This document shows, piece by piece, positions 24,246 to 33,047 of a stretch of DNA of 64,000 nt. The notes under the pieces are model-generated. The model had not been told where the DNA came from and did no database searches. It was given only the letters and a program-made list of their open reading frames with translations. Made by a program: the position numbers and the translations under genes. The stretch covers positions 1 through 64,000 of the forward strand of contig CAVZPD010000013.1 in assembly GCA_963777045.1 (NCBI GenBank), in the 5' to 3' direction. The DNA comes from JAPSGM01 sp963777045 (GTDB lineage: Bacteria > Chloroflexota > Limnocylindria > QHBO01). Positions within the stretch are counted from its first letter, which is position 1. Each line of letters begins with the position of its first letter.

Positions 24246-25062
24246 CTACCGCTCGACCGCATCGGGGCGCAGGCGGTTCAGCAGGTCCCCCAGCCAGGCC
24301 AGCGGCCCGCGCTCGCCCGCGGGCTGCCGTCCGTCAAGCGAGCCACCGCCCAGCGCCTCGTGCCAGCCGCGCTCGCCCCAGCGGACGTCGGCCACGACGC
24401 GGCCGTCCCGCAGCCGGACGACCCGGTTGGTGGTGCCCGCCACCCCCGCATCGTGCGTGACGATCACGAAGGTGATGCCGCGCTCCGCGTTCAGCTTGCG
24501 GAGCATGCCGAGCAGCGCCGTCGAGGTCATGCTGTCGAGCTCGCCGGTCGGCTCGTCGGCGAGCACCACGGCCGGGTCGTTGACCAGGGCGCGGGCGATG
24601 GCGACGCGCTGCTGCTCGCCGCCGGAGAGCTCGCTGGGCCGGTGCCGCATCCGGTCGCCCAGCCCGACAAGGGCCAGCAGCGACTCCGCCCGTGCGCGGG
24701 CATCCGTCCGGCGCGGACCGTAGCGGAGCGGCAGCATCACGTTCTCGACCGCGTTGAGCGTGGGGATGAGGTTGAACTCCTGGAAGACGAAGCCGATGCG
24801 CGACTGCCGCACGCCGGCCAGCTCCGCCGTCCGACGCGCCGATCACGGTGCGCCCGTCGATCTCCAGCTCGCCGGCCGTCGGCCGCAGCAGGCAGCCGAG
24901 CAGGTCGAGCAGGGTCGTCTTGCCGCTCCCCGAGCGCCCCATGATCGCCATGAACTCGCCCGGGGCGATCTCCAGCGAGATGCCGTCCACCGCGCGGACC
25001 TCGCTGGCGCCGCGGCGGTAGACCTTCACCAGGTCGCGCGCGCGCAGGATCGCGGTCGCCAC
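24246..25062 (-). CDS. MacB/LolD-type ABC ATPase, split by an apparent extra base
   Basis: One frame (from GTG 25062) encodes the start including Walker A MGRSGSGKTTLLDLLGCL and continues to DGRTVIGASD. The following frame (24246-24812) supplies RIGFVFQEFNLIPTLNAVEN, signature LSGGEQQRVAIARAL, VVLADEPTGELDS and VTHD. Removing one base at about 24823-24830 (GACGGCGGAG) joins them as ...ASDAELAGVRQSRIGF... into 271 residues, slightly longer than usual. It should power the FtsX-like permease encoded immediately upstream in transcription order (2 bp gap). Confidence 0.82.
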
Positions 25063-25064
25063 GC

Positions 25065-26228
25065 TCAGGTGCTCCTCAAGGCCTGGACCGGGTCGAGCCG
25101 TGCGGCGCGCAGCGCCGGGTAGATGCCGGCCAACGCCCCCAGCACGGTGGCGAAGACGAACGAGCGCAGCAGCAGCATGGGCGTGATCAGGAAGACGGTC
25201 GTCCCGCTCCCCGCCGTCTGCGCATTCAGGACGATGACCAGCAGCGCCCCGGCGCTCAGGCCGATCAGGCCGCCGATCGCCCCCAGCAGCGTGGCCTCCA
25301 CGATGAACTCGGCCAGGATGGTCCGCGTCCGCGCGCCGACCGCCTTCTTGATGCCGATCTCGCGCACCCGCTCGCTGACGGTCATGACCATGGTGTTGAT
25401 CACCGAGAGCCCGCCGACGATCACCGCGATCACGCTTGCGCCCACGATGATGAGGTTGAACACGACGCTCGCCTGGCCGATCTGCGCGGCCACCTGCTCC
25501 GGCGTCACGGTCCGCACGCCGTCGACGGCGTCCTCGATCTCGGCCGCCACGGCATCGGCCTGGGCGATGTCGTCGGGGAAGACCTCGATCTGGGTCGCCA
25601 GCTCATCGGTCCGGTAGTCGAACCCCTGGGGGACCGATTCGACGTAGATCTCCTGGGCGTCGCGCAGCGGGACGTACGCGATCTTGTCGGGGAAGGTGAG
25701 CGTACGCTCCAGCACGCCCACCACCTCGAAGCTTCGATCGCGGATGGTGAAGTCGTCACCCACGCGCAGGCCGTAGCGTTCGGCCAGGTCGGCGCCGATG
25801 ACCGTCACGCCGCGCTCGTTCGCCTCCAGCAGCCGCCCGGCATCGACGCGCAGGTCGACGCTCGCGTCGTACCAGGTCTCCGGCTCGATCCCGGTCAGCA
25901 GCTCGGGGATGTCGAAGCCGCCGATCTGGTCGGGGTCGAGCAGCGTCTGCAGCACCGGCGTCGCGCGCTCCACGCCGTTGAGCGCGTCGATCTGCTCCAC
26001 GATGTCACGCGTGATCGGCCGCGCGCTCGCCTGGAAGCCCGAGGCCGCGCCCTCGTCGAAGACGAAGACGCGCGTGCGGAAGTAGTCGTCCCCACCGGCG
26101 ACGAGCACGTTCAGCTTCTCGGCCAGCGCCCCCATGACGGTGAGCGCGAAGACGCCGATGACGATGCCCAGAATGGTGAGGCCGGTGCGCAGCGGGCGCC
26201 GGAAGATGTTGCGGATGGCTTCGCTCAT
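25065..26228 (-). CDS. MacB/FtsX-family ABC permease
   Basis: 387 residues with the MacB layout. One N-terminal helix (RTGLTILGIVIGVFALTVMG) is followed by a large extracytoplasmic domain of about 220 residues, then three helices near the C-terminus including IVGGLSVINTMVMTVSERVREIGIKKAVGA, the conserved FtsX signature. Such proteins work by mechanotransmission on lipoproteins, peptides or cell-wall enzymes. It is the first gene of the exporter group, with TAGCAT 12 nt before the ATG as a possible -10 box. Confidence 0.9.
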   Translation of the reverse strand: MSEAIRNIFRRPLRTGLTILGIVIGVFALTVMGALAEKLNVLVAGGDDYFRTRVFVFDEGAASGFQASARPITRDIVEQIDALNGVERATPVLQTLLDPDQIGGFDIPELLTGIEPETWYDASVDLRVDAGRLLEANERGVTVIGADLAERYGLRVGDDFTIRDRSFEVVGVLERTLTFPDKIAYVPLRDAQEIYVESVPQGFDYRTDELATQIEVFPDDIAQADAVAAEIEDAVDGVRTVTPEQVAAQIGQASVVFNLIIVGASVIAVIVGGLSVINTMVMTVSERVREIGIKKAVGARTRTILAEFIVEATLLGAIGGLIGLSAGALLVIVLNAQTAGSGTTVFLITPMLLLRSFVFATVLGALAGIYPALRAARLDPVQALRST

Positions 26229-26296
26229 GGACCGATGCAGATGCTAGTCGGAGTTGCGCTTCCGCGCCGACACTCCTATCCGTCCGCGTCGCGCCG

Positions 26297-26437
26297 TGTC
26301 GCCCTGGCGCACCCTATCGGCCTCTCAGTGGCCAAATGGTGCTGCGGGGCGAGGCGCCGGACAGGCAGGAGGCACGTTTGTCACGCCGGGGCGACATACC
26401 GGCCCCGCGGTAGCTGGTAGGGAACCCGGTGGCGACA
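26297..26437 (+). repeat. 141-bp repeat element, copy 2 (left flank of XRE gene)
   Basis: Begins TGTCGCC-N8-CCCTATCGGCC and ends TAGGGAACC-N5-GGCGACA; both ends read TGTCGCC-N8-CCCTA outward-in, giving terminal inverted repeats. By hand count it matches copy 3 at 96 of 141 positions without gaps. Same orientation as the other copies. Confidence 0.87.
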
Positions 26438-26509
26438 TCGGGCCATGCCGTCGAAGGCAGGAAAGCGCACGGTAATTCGCCGGTAAGGCCGAGGCGCCAA
26501 CCTGCTCCC

Positions 26510-27163
26510 ATGCCAACCCGAGAACGGCTGCGAACCCAGGGGAACCGCATCGGCAGGGGCCTGGTGTCGAATTCCGGGCGCGAAGTCCGACAGCTGCGAC
26601 GCGCTGCCGGACTTACGCAACAACAGCTGGCGGCGGCGATCGACAGTTCTCGCCAGTTCATCTCCCGTCTCGAGCTCGACCGCGTACGCGGCGATGTGGG
26701 CATCGCGCTCCTCGCAACCACCTACGCCGTACTGGGCCACCGCCTCACGCTGAAGGCATTCCCCGTGGGAGAGCCGCTCCGGGACGCAGCCCAGCTGCAT
26801 CTCCTGGACCGCTTCGAAGCGCGGCTCGCGTCACTCTGGCGGCGAACCCGTGAGGCGGTCATGCCCATTGCGGGAGACCTGCGTGCATGGGACCTGCTGC
26901 TGTCCGGCCCGGCGAAGATCGGCATCGAGGCCGTGACGACGCTGACCGATCTCCAGGCTATCGAGCGATCGATCCAGGCGAAACAGCGAGACAGTGGCGT
27001 GCAGTTCGTAGTCCTGCTCGTGAGCGGCACTCACCGGAACCGGCAGGTGCTCGCAACGCACCGCGCCAGCCTCCGGCAGCGGTTTCCGCTCGGCACCCGT
27101 GAGGTCCTGGCCGCCCTGGCCGCAGGTCGAAGTCCCGGCGGTAGCGGGATCGTGGTGCTCTAG
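26510..27163 (+). CDS. XRE-type helix-turn-helix protein with conserved C-terminal domain
   Basis: 217 residues from ATG 26510. Residues about 20-75 are an XRE helix-turn-helix (EVRQLRRAAGLTQQQLAAAI, SSRQFISRLELDRVRG). The C-terminal half (LRAWDLLL..., KIGIEAVTTLTDLQAIERSI, KQRDSGVQFVVLLVSGTHRN) resembles a domain I recall from actinobacterial XRE regulators. Its acidic and lysine spacing is reminiscent of a PD-(D/E)xK nuclease fold but is unproven. The gene sits between two directly oriented 141-bp repeats (73 bp after one, 8 bp before the next). These may be its operators, or the three may form one unit. A longer start at 26429 would overlap the repeat and is not preferred. Confidence 0.8.
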   Translation: MPTRERLRTQGNRIGRGLVSNSGREVRQLRRAAGLTQQQLAAAIDSSRQFISRLELDRVRGDVGIALLATTYAVLGHRLTLKAFPVGEPLRDAAQLHLLDRFEARLASLWRRTREAVMPIAGDLRAWDLLLSGPAKIGIEAVTTLTDLQAIERSIQAKQRDSGVQFVVLLVSGTHRNRQVLATHRASLRQRFPLGTREVLAALAAGRSPGGSGIVVL

Positions 27164-27170
27164 TGCCATG

Positions 27171-27311
27171 TGGCGCCGCGGGGCACCGTATGGGCCTCGC
27201 GGGAGCCGGATGGTACCGACATGGGACGCCCCGGCCAGGCAGGGGCCCCCTTTGTTGCGCTCGGGCGTCGTCTAGACCACGCAGCGGCCGATAGGGAACC
27301 CTGCGGCTACA
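27171..27311 (+). repeat. 141-bp repeat element, copy 3 (right flank of XRE gene)
   Basis: Begins TGGCGCC-N8-CCGTATGGGCC and ends ATAGGGAACC-N4-CGGCTACA. Length is exactly 141 bp as in the other copies, in the same orientation. It starts 8 bp after the XRE stop and ends 67 bp before the NUDIX gene. Confidence 0.85.
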
Positions 27312-27366
27312 CCGAGTGTTACCGCCATCGGCTGACCGATCCGCGGCCGACTGAGCAGGGGTGCCG

Positions 27367-27372
27367 TAGCAT
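27367..27372 (+). promoter_or_regulatory. -10 box of a probable leaderless NUDIX transcript
   Basis: TAGCAT ends 6 nt before the ATG at 27379; no ribosome site is present. Confidence 0.5.
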
Positions 27373-27378
27373 CCGCGC

Positions 27379-27909
27379 ATGAGCGAAGAGGCAACGATCT
27401 CCACTGATCGGCCGTGGAGCGGCCGCCTGATCTCGGTGCGGGTCGACCGCGTGCGGCTCGGCAACGGCCACGAAACCACCCGGGAAGTGGTCGAGCACCC
27501 CGGCGCGGTGGCGATCATGGCCTGGGACGGCGAGCGCGTCGCGATGGTCCGGCAGTGGCGCCACCCGACCGGCGGCGAGCTGCTGGAGATCCCGGCCGGC
27601 ACGCTGGAGCCCGACGAGGAGCCCGCCACGACGGCCCGTCGCGAGCTCGGCGAGGAGTGCGGCCTGGCAGCCCGGGAGTGGGAAGAGGGACCCGCCTTCT
27701 ACACCGCCCCCGGCTTCTGCACCGAGCTGCTGACCATCTTCCTGGCGACCCGCCTCAGCCCGGCCCAGGCGGAGGCACCCGAGGACGAAGAGCTGGAGCT
27801 CTCCTGGCTGACGCTCCCGGAGGCGCTGGGCGCCGTTGACGCTGGCGAGATCCGCGATGCGAAGACGGTGGCCGGCATCCTCTGGCTGGCCCGCCGCTTC
27901 TCGCGCTGA
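27379..27909 (+). CDS. NUDIX hydrolase, ADP-ribose pyrophosphatase-like
   Basis: 176 residues. The NUDIX box is complete at 74-96 (G74, E80, the REL...EECG core at 88-95) and should bind magnesium and cleave a nucleoside diphosphate-X bond. The upstream GAVAIMAWDGERVAMVRQWRH strand pattern and ELLEIPAG are typical of ADP-ribose pyrophosphatases (NudF-like), which is the best guess for substrate. It appears monocistronic or paired with the topoisomerase gene 32 bp downstream. Confidence 0.88.
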   Translation: MSEEATISTDRPWSGRLISVRVDRVRLGNGHETTREVVEHPGAVAIMAWDGERVAMVRQWRHPTGGELLEIPAGTLEPDEEPATTARRELGEECGLAAREWEEGPAFYTAPGFCTELLTIFLATRLSPAQAEAPEDEELELSWLTLPEALGAVDAGEIRDAKTVAGILWLARRFSR

Positions 27910-27941
27910 CCCGGCACGCCGCTTGCGTTGCGCAGGCGCCG

Positions 27942-29042
27942 ATGGCTTCCAACGCAAGCGGCCACCACCAGAGCGGGCTGCACCTCGACGCAGAAGCCTC
28001 CGCAGCGGAGGCGGGGCTTCGCTACGTCAGCGACGCGCGACCGGGCATCCGGCGCAAGCGTGCCGGGACGGGCTTCAGCTACATCGGTCCGGATGGCAAC
28101 CGCATCACCGACCGGCGCCGGCGCGAATGGATCAAGCGTTTGGCGATCCCGCCCGCCTGGACCGATGTCTGGATCTGCCCTTCGCAGCGCGGCCACATCC
28201 AGGCCACCGGTCGCGACAATCGCGGCAGGAAGCAGTACCGCTATCACCCGCGCTGGCGCGAGGTGCGCGACGAGGCGAAGTACGACCGCATGATCGCCTT
28301 CGGCGAGGCCCTGCCGAGGATTCGCCAGCGCGTGCAGCAGGACCTGGGCCTGCCGGGGCTTCCACGTGAACGCGTGCTTGCGGCCGTGGTCCGGCTGCTG
28401 GAGAAGACGAGGGCGCGGGTGGGCAACGAGGAGTACGCGCGAGAGAACAGCTCCTTCGGCCTCACCACCCTGCGCAATCGGCACGCGACCGTCGGCGGCA
28501 GCCGCATTCGATTCCGGTTTCGGGGCAAGGGCGGCAAGATGAGCGACGTCCAGCTCTCCGACCGGAAGCTGGCGCGCATCGTGGCGCGCTGCCAGGACCT
28601 GCCCGGCCAGGACCTCTTCACCTACCTCGACGAGGAGGGCGAGCCGCACACCGTCGATTCCGCGGACGTCAACGACTACCTGCGCGAGATCACCGGGCAG
28701 GACTTCAGCGCGAAGGATTTCCGGACGTGGGCCGGCACGGTGCTCGCCGCCTGGGCACTGCGCGAGCTGACCGAGTTCGATTCGGAGGCGCAGGCCAAGA
28801 AGAACGTGGTGCGCGCAGTCGAGACGGTGGCGGAGCGGCTGGGCAACACGCCGGCCGTTTCGCGCAGGAGCTACGTCCACCCCACCGTGATCGACGCCTA
28901 CCTCGAAGGCGACGTCGCACGGGAGGTGCGGGAGGCGGCTGACGAGGAGCTGGCCGAGTCACTCGCCGAGCTGGGCCCCGAGGAGGCGGCGGTGCTGGCG
29001 CTCCTCCGCAAGCGACTGGCCGCGGAGGAGACGGCGGCCTAG
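27942..29042 (+). CDS. DNA topoisomerase IB (poxvirus/bacterial type)
   Basis: 366 residues. The N-terminal domain (FSYIGPDGNRITDRRRREWI, IPPAWTDVWICPSQRGHIQATG) and catalytic domain match bacterial TopIB. Catalytic residues are visible: Arg in LLEKTRARVGNEEYA, Lys in GKGGK, Arg near 263 in KDFRTW, and the nucleophile Tyr near 311 in RRSYVHP. It relaxes supercoils through a 3'-phosphotyrosine intermediate without ATP. The stop shares CTAG with the stop of the convergent TPR gene. Confidence 0.93.
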   Translation: MASNASGHHQSGLHLDAEASAAEAGLRYVSDARPGIRRKRAGTGFSYIGPDGNRITDRRRREWIKRLAIPPAWTDVWICPSQRGHIQATGRDNRGRKQYRYHPRWREVRDEAKYDRMIAFGEALPRIRQRVQQDLGLPGLPRERVLAAVVRLLEKTRARVGNEEYARENSSFGLTTLRNRHATVGGSRIRFRFRGKGGKMSDVQLSDRKLARIVARCQDLPGQDLFTYLDEEGEPHTVDSADVNDYLREITGQDFSAKDFRTWAGTVLAAWALRELTEFDSEAQAKKNVVRAVETVAERLGNTPAVSRRSYVHPTVIDAYLEGDVAREVREAADEELAESLAELGPEEAAVLALLRKRLAAEETAA

Positions 29043-29437
29043 GCTGGCCAGGCGGCCTCCAGCCGCTCCAGCGCGCGACGGTAGTCCTCGTTCTCCGGCT
29101 GCAGGAAGACGGCCATGCGCAGGTGCCGCGACGCCTCGGAACGGTCGCCGAGGCGCGCACGGGAGAGCCCAAGGCCGAAGTGCGCGTAGTCGGCCAGCGG
29201 ATTGGCGTCGACGATCTCCTGGAATCGCTCCGCTGCCCGGATGCGATCACCCTGGTTGAAGTACGCGCGCCCGAGAGCCTCCAGGATGGAGGCCTTGCCG
29301 GGCTCAAGGGCCAGGCACCGCTCCAGGAGCACCGCCGCGGCGCCCGGATGCTGGTCGGCGAGAAGCTGCGATCCGCGCCGGAACAGCTCGTAGGCGGTGT
29401 CGCGCTCACCCTGCTCGTCGCGGTCGACGTCGGTCAT
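29039..29437 (-). CDS. TPR repeat protein
   Basis: 132 residues made almost entirely of tetratricopeptide-like helix pairs (YELFRRGSQLLADQHPGAAA, ILEALGRAYFNQGDRIRAAE, FGLGLSRARLGDRSEASRHL). No signal or membrane segment. It is a likely protein-binding scaffold, partner unknown. It lies 2 bp after the PncB stop on the same strand, so the two are probably co-transcribed. Confidence 0.82.
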   Translation of the reverse strand: MTDVDRDEQGERDTAYELFRRGSQLLADQHPGAAAVLLERCLALEPGKASILEALGRAYFNQGDRIRAAERFQEIVDANPLADYAHFGLGLSRARLGDRSEASRHLRMAVFLQPENEDYRRALERLEAAWPA

Positions 29438-29439
29438 GG

Positions 29440-30477
29440 TCAGCCGTGCAGGTCGATCCGCCGCAGGCGAGGATTGTCGGTGCGGCCGGGGATCCGTCCC
29501 CGCTTGGCGATCGGCTTGCCGTCGATCTCCTTCAGGTCGCCGGTGAAGTCGACCGGGCTGGCGTCACTGATCGCCGACCCCACCGCGAACGAGTCGACCG
29601 GCGCACCCGCCTCCTTGAAGAAGGTGATGCGCTCCGCGTCGAGCCCGCCGGAGACGACGATCTTCACGTGCCCGTGTCCGGCCTGGTCAAGCCGGGCTCG
29701 CACCTCCTTGACCAGGTCAGGCGTCACGCGCCCCCGCTCCGACGGCGTGTCGAGCCGGACGCCCCACAGGCGCTCCCCCAGCGCGTTGGCGACCCGCAGC
29801 GACTCCTCCGCCTCGTCCTTGAAGGTGTCGACCAGCGCGATGCGCGGGACGTCCGGGTCGATGTGGCGGTCGAACGCCTCGAGGGCGCGGACGGTGTCGC
29901 CGAAGATCAGGATCAGCGCGTGCGGCATGGTGCCGGTCGGGGCAAGGCCGGCCAGCCGCGCTCCCGCGGGGGTGGATGCGCCGATGCAGCCACCGATGAC
30001 GCTCGCGTAGTCCATCTGGTCGGCCACGGTCGGATGCACGTGCCGTGCCCCGAACCCGATCACCGGGATGGGGCTCGCCACGTCGACGATGCGGCGCGCG
30101 GCGGTCGCCCAGCCGGTGCACTGCGCCAGGATGCCCAGGATGGCCGTCTCGTACAGGCCGAAGGCCGAGTAGCGGGCGTTGATGCGCATCACGACTTCCT
30201 TGCGCGAGATGAGATCGCCGTCGTGCAGCGATTCGACCACCGGCTCGGGCTCCAGGCGCTTGCCGTTGCCGAGGACCTCGCGAAGGTACGCCAGCGACTC
30301 CTCGGCACCGCACAGGATGGCGTCCTCGCGCGGGAAGATCTCCATGGTGACGACCGGGTCCAGCTTCTCCGCAGCCAGGATGGCCCGCGCCCGGTCGAAG
30401 TACACGTCGGCGGTCTCTCCCGAGAGAACCTCCTGGGCGGGCTGGAAGCGTGGCCGCTCGGCGGCTGACTGCGTCAT
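29440..30477 (-). CDS. pncB: Nicotinate phosphoribosyltransferase
   Basis: 345 residues, within the short bacterial/archaeal NAPRTase class. Family signatures include GETADVYFDRA, MEIFPRE, GARHVHP, APTGTMPHALILIFGD, ALVDTFKDEAEESLRVA and VVSGGLDAERI, the last near the phosphate/PRPP site. It converts nicotinate and PRPP to nicotinate mononucleotide for NAD salvage. The close NUDIX/ADP-ribose enzyme fits an NAD-turnover theme, which is inference. A TACACT box ends 8 nt before the ATG. The next gene downstream is the TPR protein. Confidence 0.93.
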   Translation of the reverse strand: MTQSAAERPRFQPAQEVLSGETADVYFDRARAILAAEKLDPVVTMEIFPREDAILCGAEESLAYLREVLGNGKRLEPEPVVESLHDGDLISRKEVVMRINARYSAFGLYETAILGILAQCTGWATAARRIVDVASPIPVIGFGARHVHPTVADQMDYASVIGGCIGASTPAGARLAGLAPTGTMPHALILIFGDTVRALEAFDRHIDPDVPRIALVDTFKDEAEESLRVANALGERLWGVRLDTPSERGRVTPDLVKEVRARLDQAGHGHVKIVVSGGLDAERITFFKEAGAPVDSFAVGSAISDASPVDFTGDLKEIDGKPIAKRGRIPGRTDNPRLRRIDLHG

Positions 30478-32462
30478 GGCGCTGCAGTGTAGTCGTTGGC
30501 CGGACGCGCGCGCCTGCGCTGCACCAGGCGGAATGCCACGAAGACGAGCACGAGGGCGACCAGGAGCACCGCCACGATCCGGACGATGCCATCGGTGGCG
30601 GCGTGCTCCAGGCGCAGGCGGGCGGCGGCGACCGCCTCGGCAGCTCCCCGCAGCTCGCCCTCGGCGAAGAGCCGGTTGGCGTCGCTCAGCAGCGCCGATG
30701 GACGTGGACCGCCCAGCAGGCCCAGGCGCTCGAGGAGGCCTCGCTCCCGGTTCGATCGCTCGAGCACGTCCTGGTAGCGATCGACCACCGCGCGTTCAGC
30801 CTCCAGCTCCTCGCGTGCATCAGGGCCACCGCCCGACGTGCGGTAGCGGTCGCGGAGGCGTTGCGGGACGGTCAGACCGGCGTCCGCGGCCGCTGCCAGC
30901 AGCGCATCGCGGCCCTGGAGCCACGACCTCGCATCGCCGATGCGCTCCAGGGCGGAGTCGAATTGCCAGGCGGTCAGATCGACCTGTACCGGCTCGGGGG
31001 CTCCCCAGCCGTCGGCGGCATCCAGCAGCTCGCTCAGCCCCGTCCGCGCCTCGGCCCTGGACGAGAGGAGGGCGGAGGCGTCGGGGTCGAGCACGGAGCC
31101 AGCGAAGAGAGACGCCACATCCGCGTCGCTGACCGCCTCGAGCTGGTCGAGCAGCCTGCGCGAGTCGACCGGCGTGGCCGGCTTGGCCGGGTGACCCGAC
31201 GTGGGTGGCTCGTCGGACACCGGCTGGTACGGGCCGACGTCGCTCACGATCCGCTGCCAGGCCAGCTGCACGGCCTCGGGCCCGACGAGATTGGCGATCT
31301 GCGCGGCGACGTCCCAGGAGGCGGCGTACGCCCACGCATCCTGCTCCGGCGTGCTCTCGCCGGCGCCCCAGCTCACGAGCGGAAAGGCCGCCGCCTCCAG
31401 CTCCGCGCGACGAGCCGCGGGTTCGTACACCGGCTCGATTCCGAGCTCGTCGGCAAGCCCGGACGCGGCCAGTGAGGCAAAGCCCTCGCGAATCCATCGG
31501 TCCGAGGCGAGCTGCTCGGAGTACCAGGCGTGGGCCGCCTGGTGCACCAGGGTGAAGGGAGGCTGGTCGTAGCCTGCCTGTAGCTGCGTCCCCTCGTCAC
31601 CCCCATCGCCGACGCCCTCGCCCGCGCCGCCGACCGATTCGACCACGACCAGTGGGCCGATCTGCGGATACGCCAGGCCGATGCGCTCCTCCAGCAGTGG
31701 CAGCGCCTTCGCCAGGAGGTCCAGCGTGGCCGTGCCCCATGCCTCGTCATCGGCCCAGGCCCGAACCTGCAGGTCGACTGTGGCACTGCCGAGCGGCACG
31801 GCCGCGGAGAGGGTCATGTAACTCGACGGTCCGACGGCCAGCAGGTGAGCCAGCCACGCCTGCGGCTCGTCGATGGCGCCGCTGGTCAGGACCACCGAGC
31901 CGCCGGCCCGCCGCGCCTCCAGGTCGTTGCCGTCCACCGTGACGTCGTAGCGATCCGGCAGCGTCACCTCCACCGAGCCGCCGGTGCCGAAGCTCCACAC
32001 CGGGAACGCGATCAGCGACGGACGAATACGCACTTCGGCGGTGGCGCCGTCGGTCAGCTCGTAGCCCACGCTGAACACTGCCTGCTGCTGGTAGCGCACG
32101 CCCTGCCTCGGATGCACCGACGCCAGCAGGAAACCATCCTTGTGCGCCGTGTCGACGCGCAGGTCGCCCTCCTCGTCGGTCGCGGCGACGGCGCTCGCAC
32201 CGGGCTGCAGTGCCAGGTCGACCACCTCGAACAGGCTGAACTGCCCGGCGGGATCGGGAGTCGTGTTCTCGAAGGTGACCTCCACGCTCACGCTGACGAC
32301 CCGCTTCTCCGGCGCCACGGTGTAGCTGGCCGAGGTCTCCATGCTGTACTCCGCCGCACGGGCGCGTTGCGCCTGCCCGGGCAGCAGCCCGGCGATCAGC
32401 AGGAGCAGCAGGGTCGCGGCCGCTGCGGCACGGCTGCGCCGCCTGTCCGTCGGGGCCGTCAC
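30474..32462 (-). CDS. Secreted, membrane-anchored M1-like protein with degenerate HQAAH site
   Basis: 662 residues from GTG 32462, which overlaps the preceding stop (GTGA). A signal peptide (RSRAAAAATLLLLLIAGLL) is followed by beta-rich N-terminal domains and a gluzincin-like region FTLVHQAAHAWYSEQLASDR..IREGF around residues 303-325. In active M1 enzymes this is HExxH-x18-E. Here the catalytic Glu of HExxH is Gln, so peptidase activity is doubtful. A coiled, charged C-terminal region (EELEAERAVVDRYQDVLER) leads to one membrane helix and an Arg-rich cytoplasmic tail. It is therefore an extracellular domain held by a C-terminal anchor. Role unknown. Confidence 0.78.
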   Translation of the reverse strand: MTAPTDRRRSRAAAAATLLLLLIAGLLPGQAQRARAAEYSMETSASYTVAPEKRVVSVSVEVTFENTTPDPAGQFSLFEVVDLALQPGASAVAATDEEGDLRVDTAHKDGFLLASVHPRQGVRYQQQAVFSVGYELTDGATAEVRIRPSLIAFPVWSFGTGGSVEVTLPDRYDVTVDGNDLEARRAGGSVVLTSGAIDEPQAWLAHLLAVGPSSYMTLSAAVPLGSATVDLQVRAWADDEAWGTATLDLLAKALPLLEERIGLAYPQIGPLVVVESVGGAGEGVGDGGDEGTQLQAGYDQPPFTLVHQAAHAWYSEQLASDRWIREGFASLAASGLADELGIEPVYEPAARRAELEAAAFPLVSWGAGESTPEQDAWAYAASWDVAAQIANLVGPEAVQLAWQRIVSDVGPYQPVSDEPPTSGHPAKPATPVDSRRLLDQLEAVSDADVASLFAGSVLDPDASALLSSRAEARTGLSELLDAADGWGAPEPVQVDLTAWQFDSALERIGDARSWLQGRDALLAAAADAGLTVPQRLRDRYRTSGGGPDAREELEAERAVVDRYQDVLERSNRERGLLERLGLLGGPRPSALLSDANRLFAEGELRGAAEAVAAARLRLEHAATDGIVRIVAVLLVALVLVFVAFRLVQRRRARPANDYTAAP
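30486..30491 (-). promoter_or_regulatory. -10 box of a probable near-leaderless pncB transcript
   Basis: TACACT on the minus strand, 8 nt before the pncB ATG at 30477, without a ribosome site. Confidence 0.4.
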
Positions 32463-33040
32463 CGGCCGGTCCCCAGCAGGCGGGCGAGCAGACCCCGCCG
32501 TGGGCGGCGTGGTGGCGGCGGTTCCCAGGCCGGCAGGCCGGCCTCCACGTCGGCTCGATAGGCAACCAGCAGCTGCGGGTTGCGGGACGAGCGCCCCGAC
32601 CAGTCGGGGAGTCGGGCGTGGTCGGCGACGGCCGCCGCGGTCTCCTCCAGGAGACGATCGGCCACGATCGCGAGGCGAGCCAGCCCACGGCCGAGCTCGT
32701 CGCGCGTGGCAGCCGTCGGCGGGAGCTCGGTCATGAGCATGGGGCGGTCGTCGTCGGTCATGGCGAACTTCACCAGCGGGTAGTCGAAGCTGGCCCGGAG
32801 CATGCGGCCGAAGACGCGCTTCGGGATCTCCATGGCCTCGGGACCATAGTAGGCCCACAGCGAGAGGCCGATGCCGGCAACCCAGGCAACCGTCACCCGC
32901 ATGTCGAAGCGACGCTCGCCGTCGATGATGACGTCCCGGCTGATGGCCGCGTCACCGGGCGCCCCGCCGGCACCCACCACCTCGAGTCCCAGCTCCGTCA
33001 GCCAGGCGTCGAGCGGCGGCGACTCGGCCGGAGGCACCAC
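32459..33040 (-). CDS. YbjN/type III secretion chaperone-fold protein
   Basis: About 193 residues from GTG 33040. The longer upstream frame runs through the glgC gene and is rejected. The alpha/beta pattern (DVIIDGERRFDMRVTVAWVA, then a PKRVFGRMLRASFDYPLVKF helix-strand, MLMTELPPTAATRDELGRGL and a final helix with ADRLLEETAA) fits the YbjN/secretion-chaperone-like fold. The C-terminus is proline- and arginine-rich. It begins 8 bp after the glgC stop and overlaps the M1-like gene, so the three are likely one operon. A protein-binding role is inferred. Confidence 0.65.
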   Translation of the reverse strand: MVPPAESPPLDAWLTELGLEVVGAGGAPGDAAISRDVIIDGERRFDMRVTVAWVAGIGLSLWAYYGPEAMEIPKRVFGRMLRASFDYPLVKFAMTDDDRPMLMTELPPTAATRDELGRGLARLAIVADRLLEETAAAVADHARLPDWSGRSSRNPQLLVAYRADVEAGLPAWEPPPPRRPRRGLLARLLGTGR

Positions 33041-33047
33041 TGCCCGA

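Noticed and set aside
22301..27311. Insertion sequence or transposon around the 141-bp repeats
   Set aside because: No transposase-like protein is encoded nearby and no target-site duplication is evident at the element ends.
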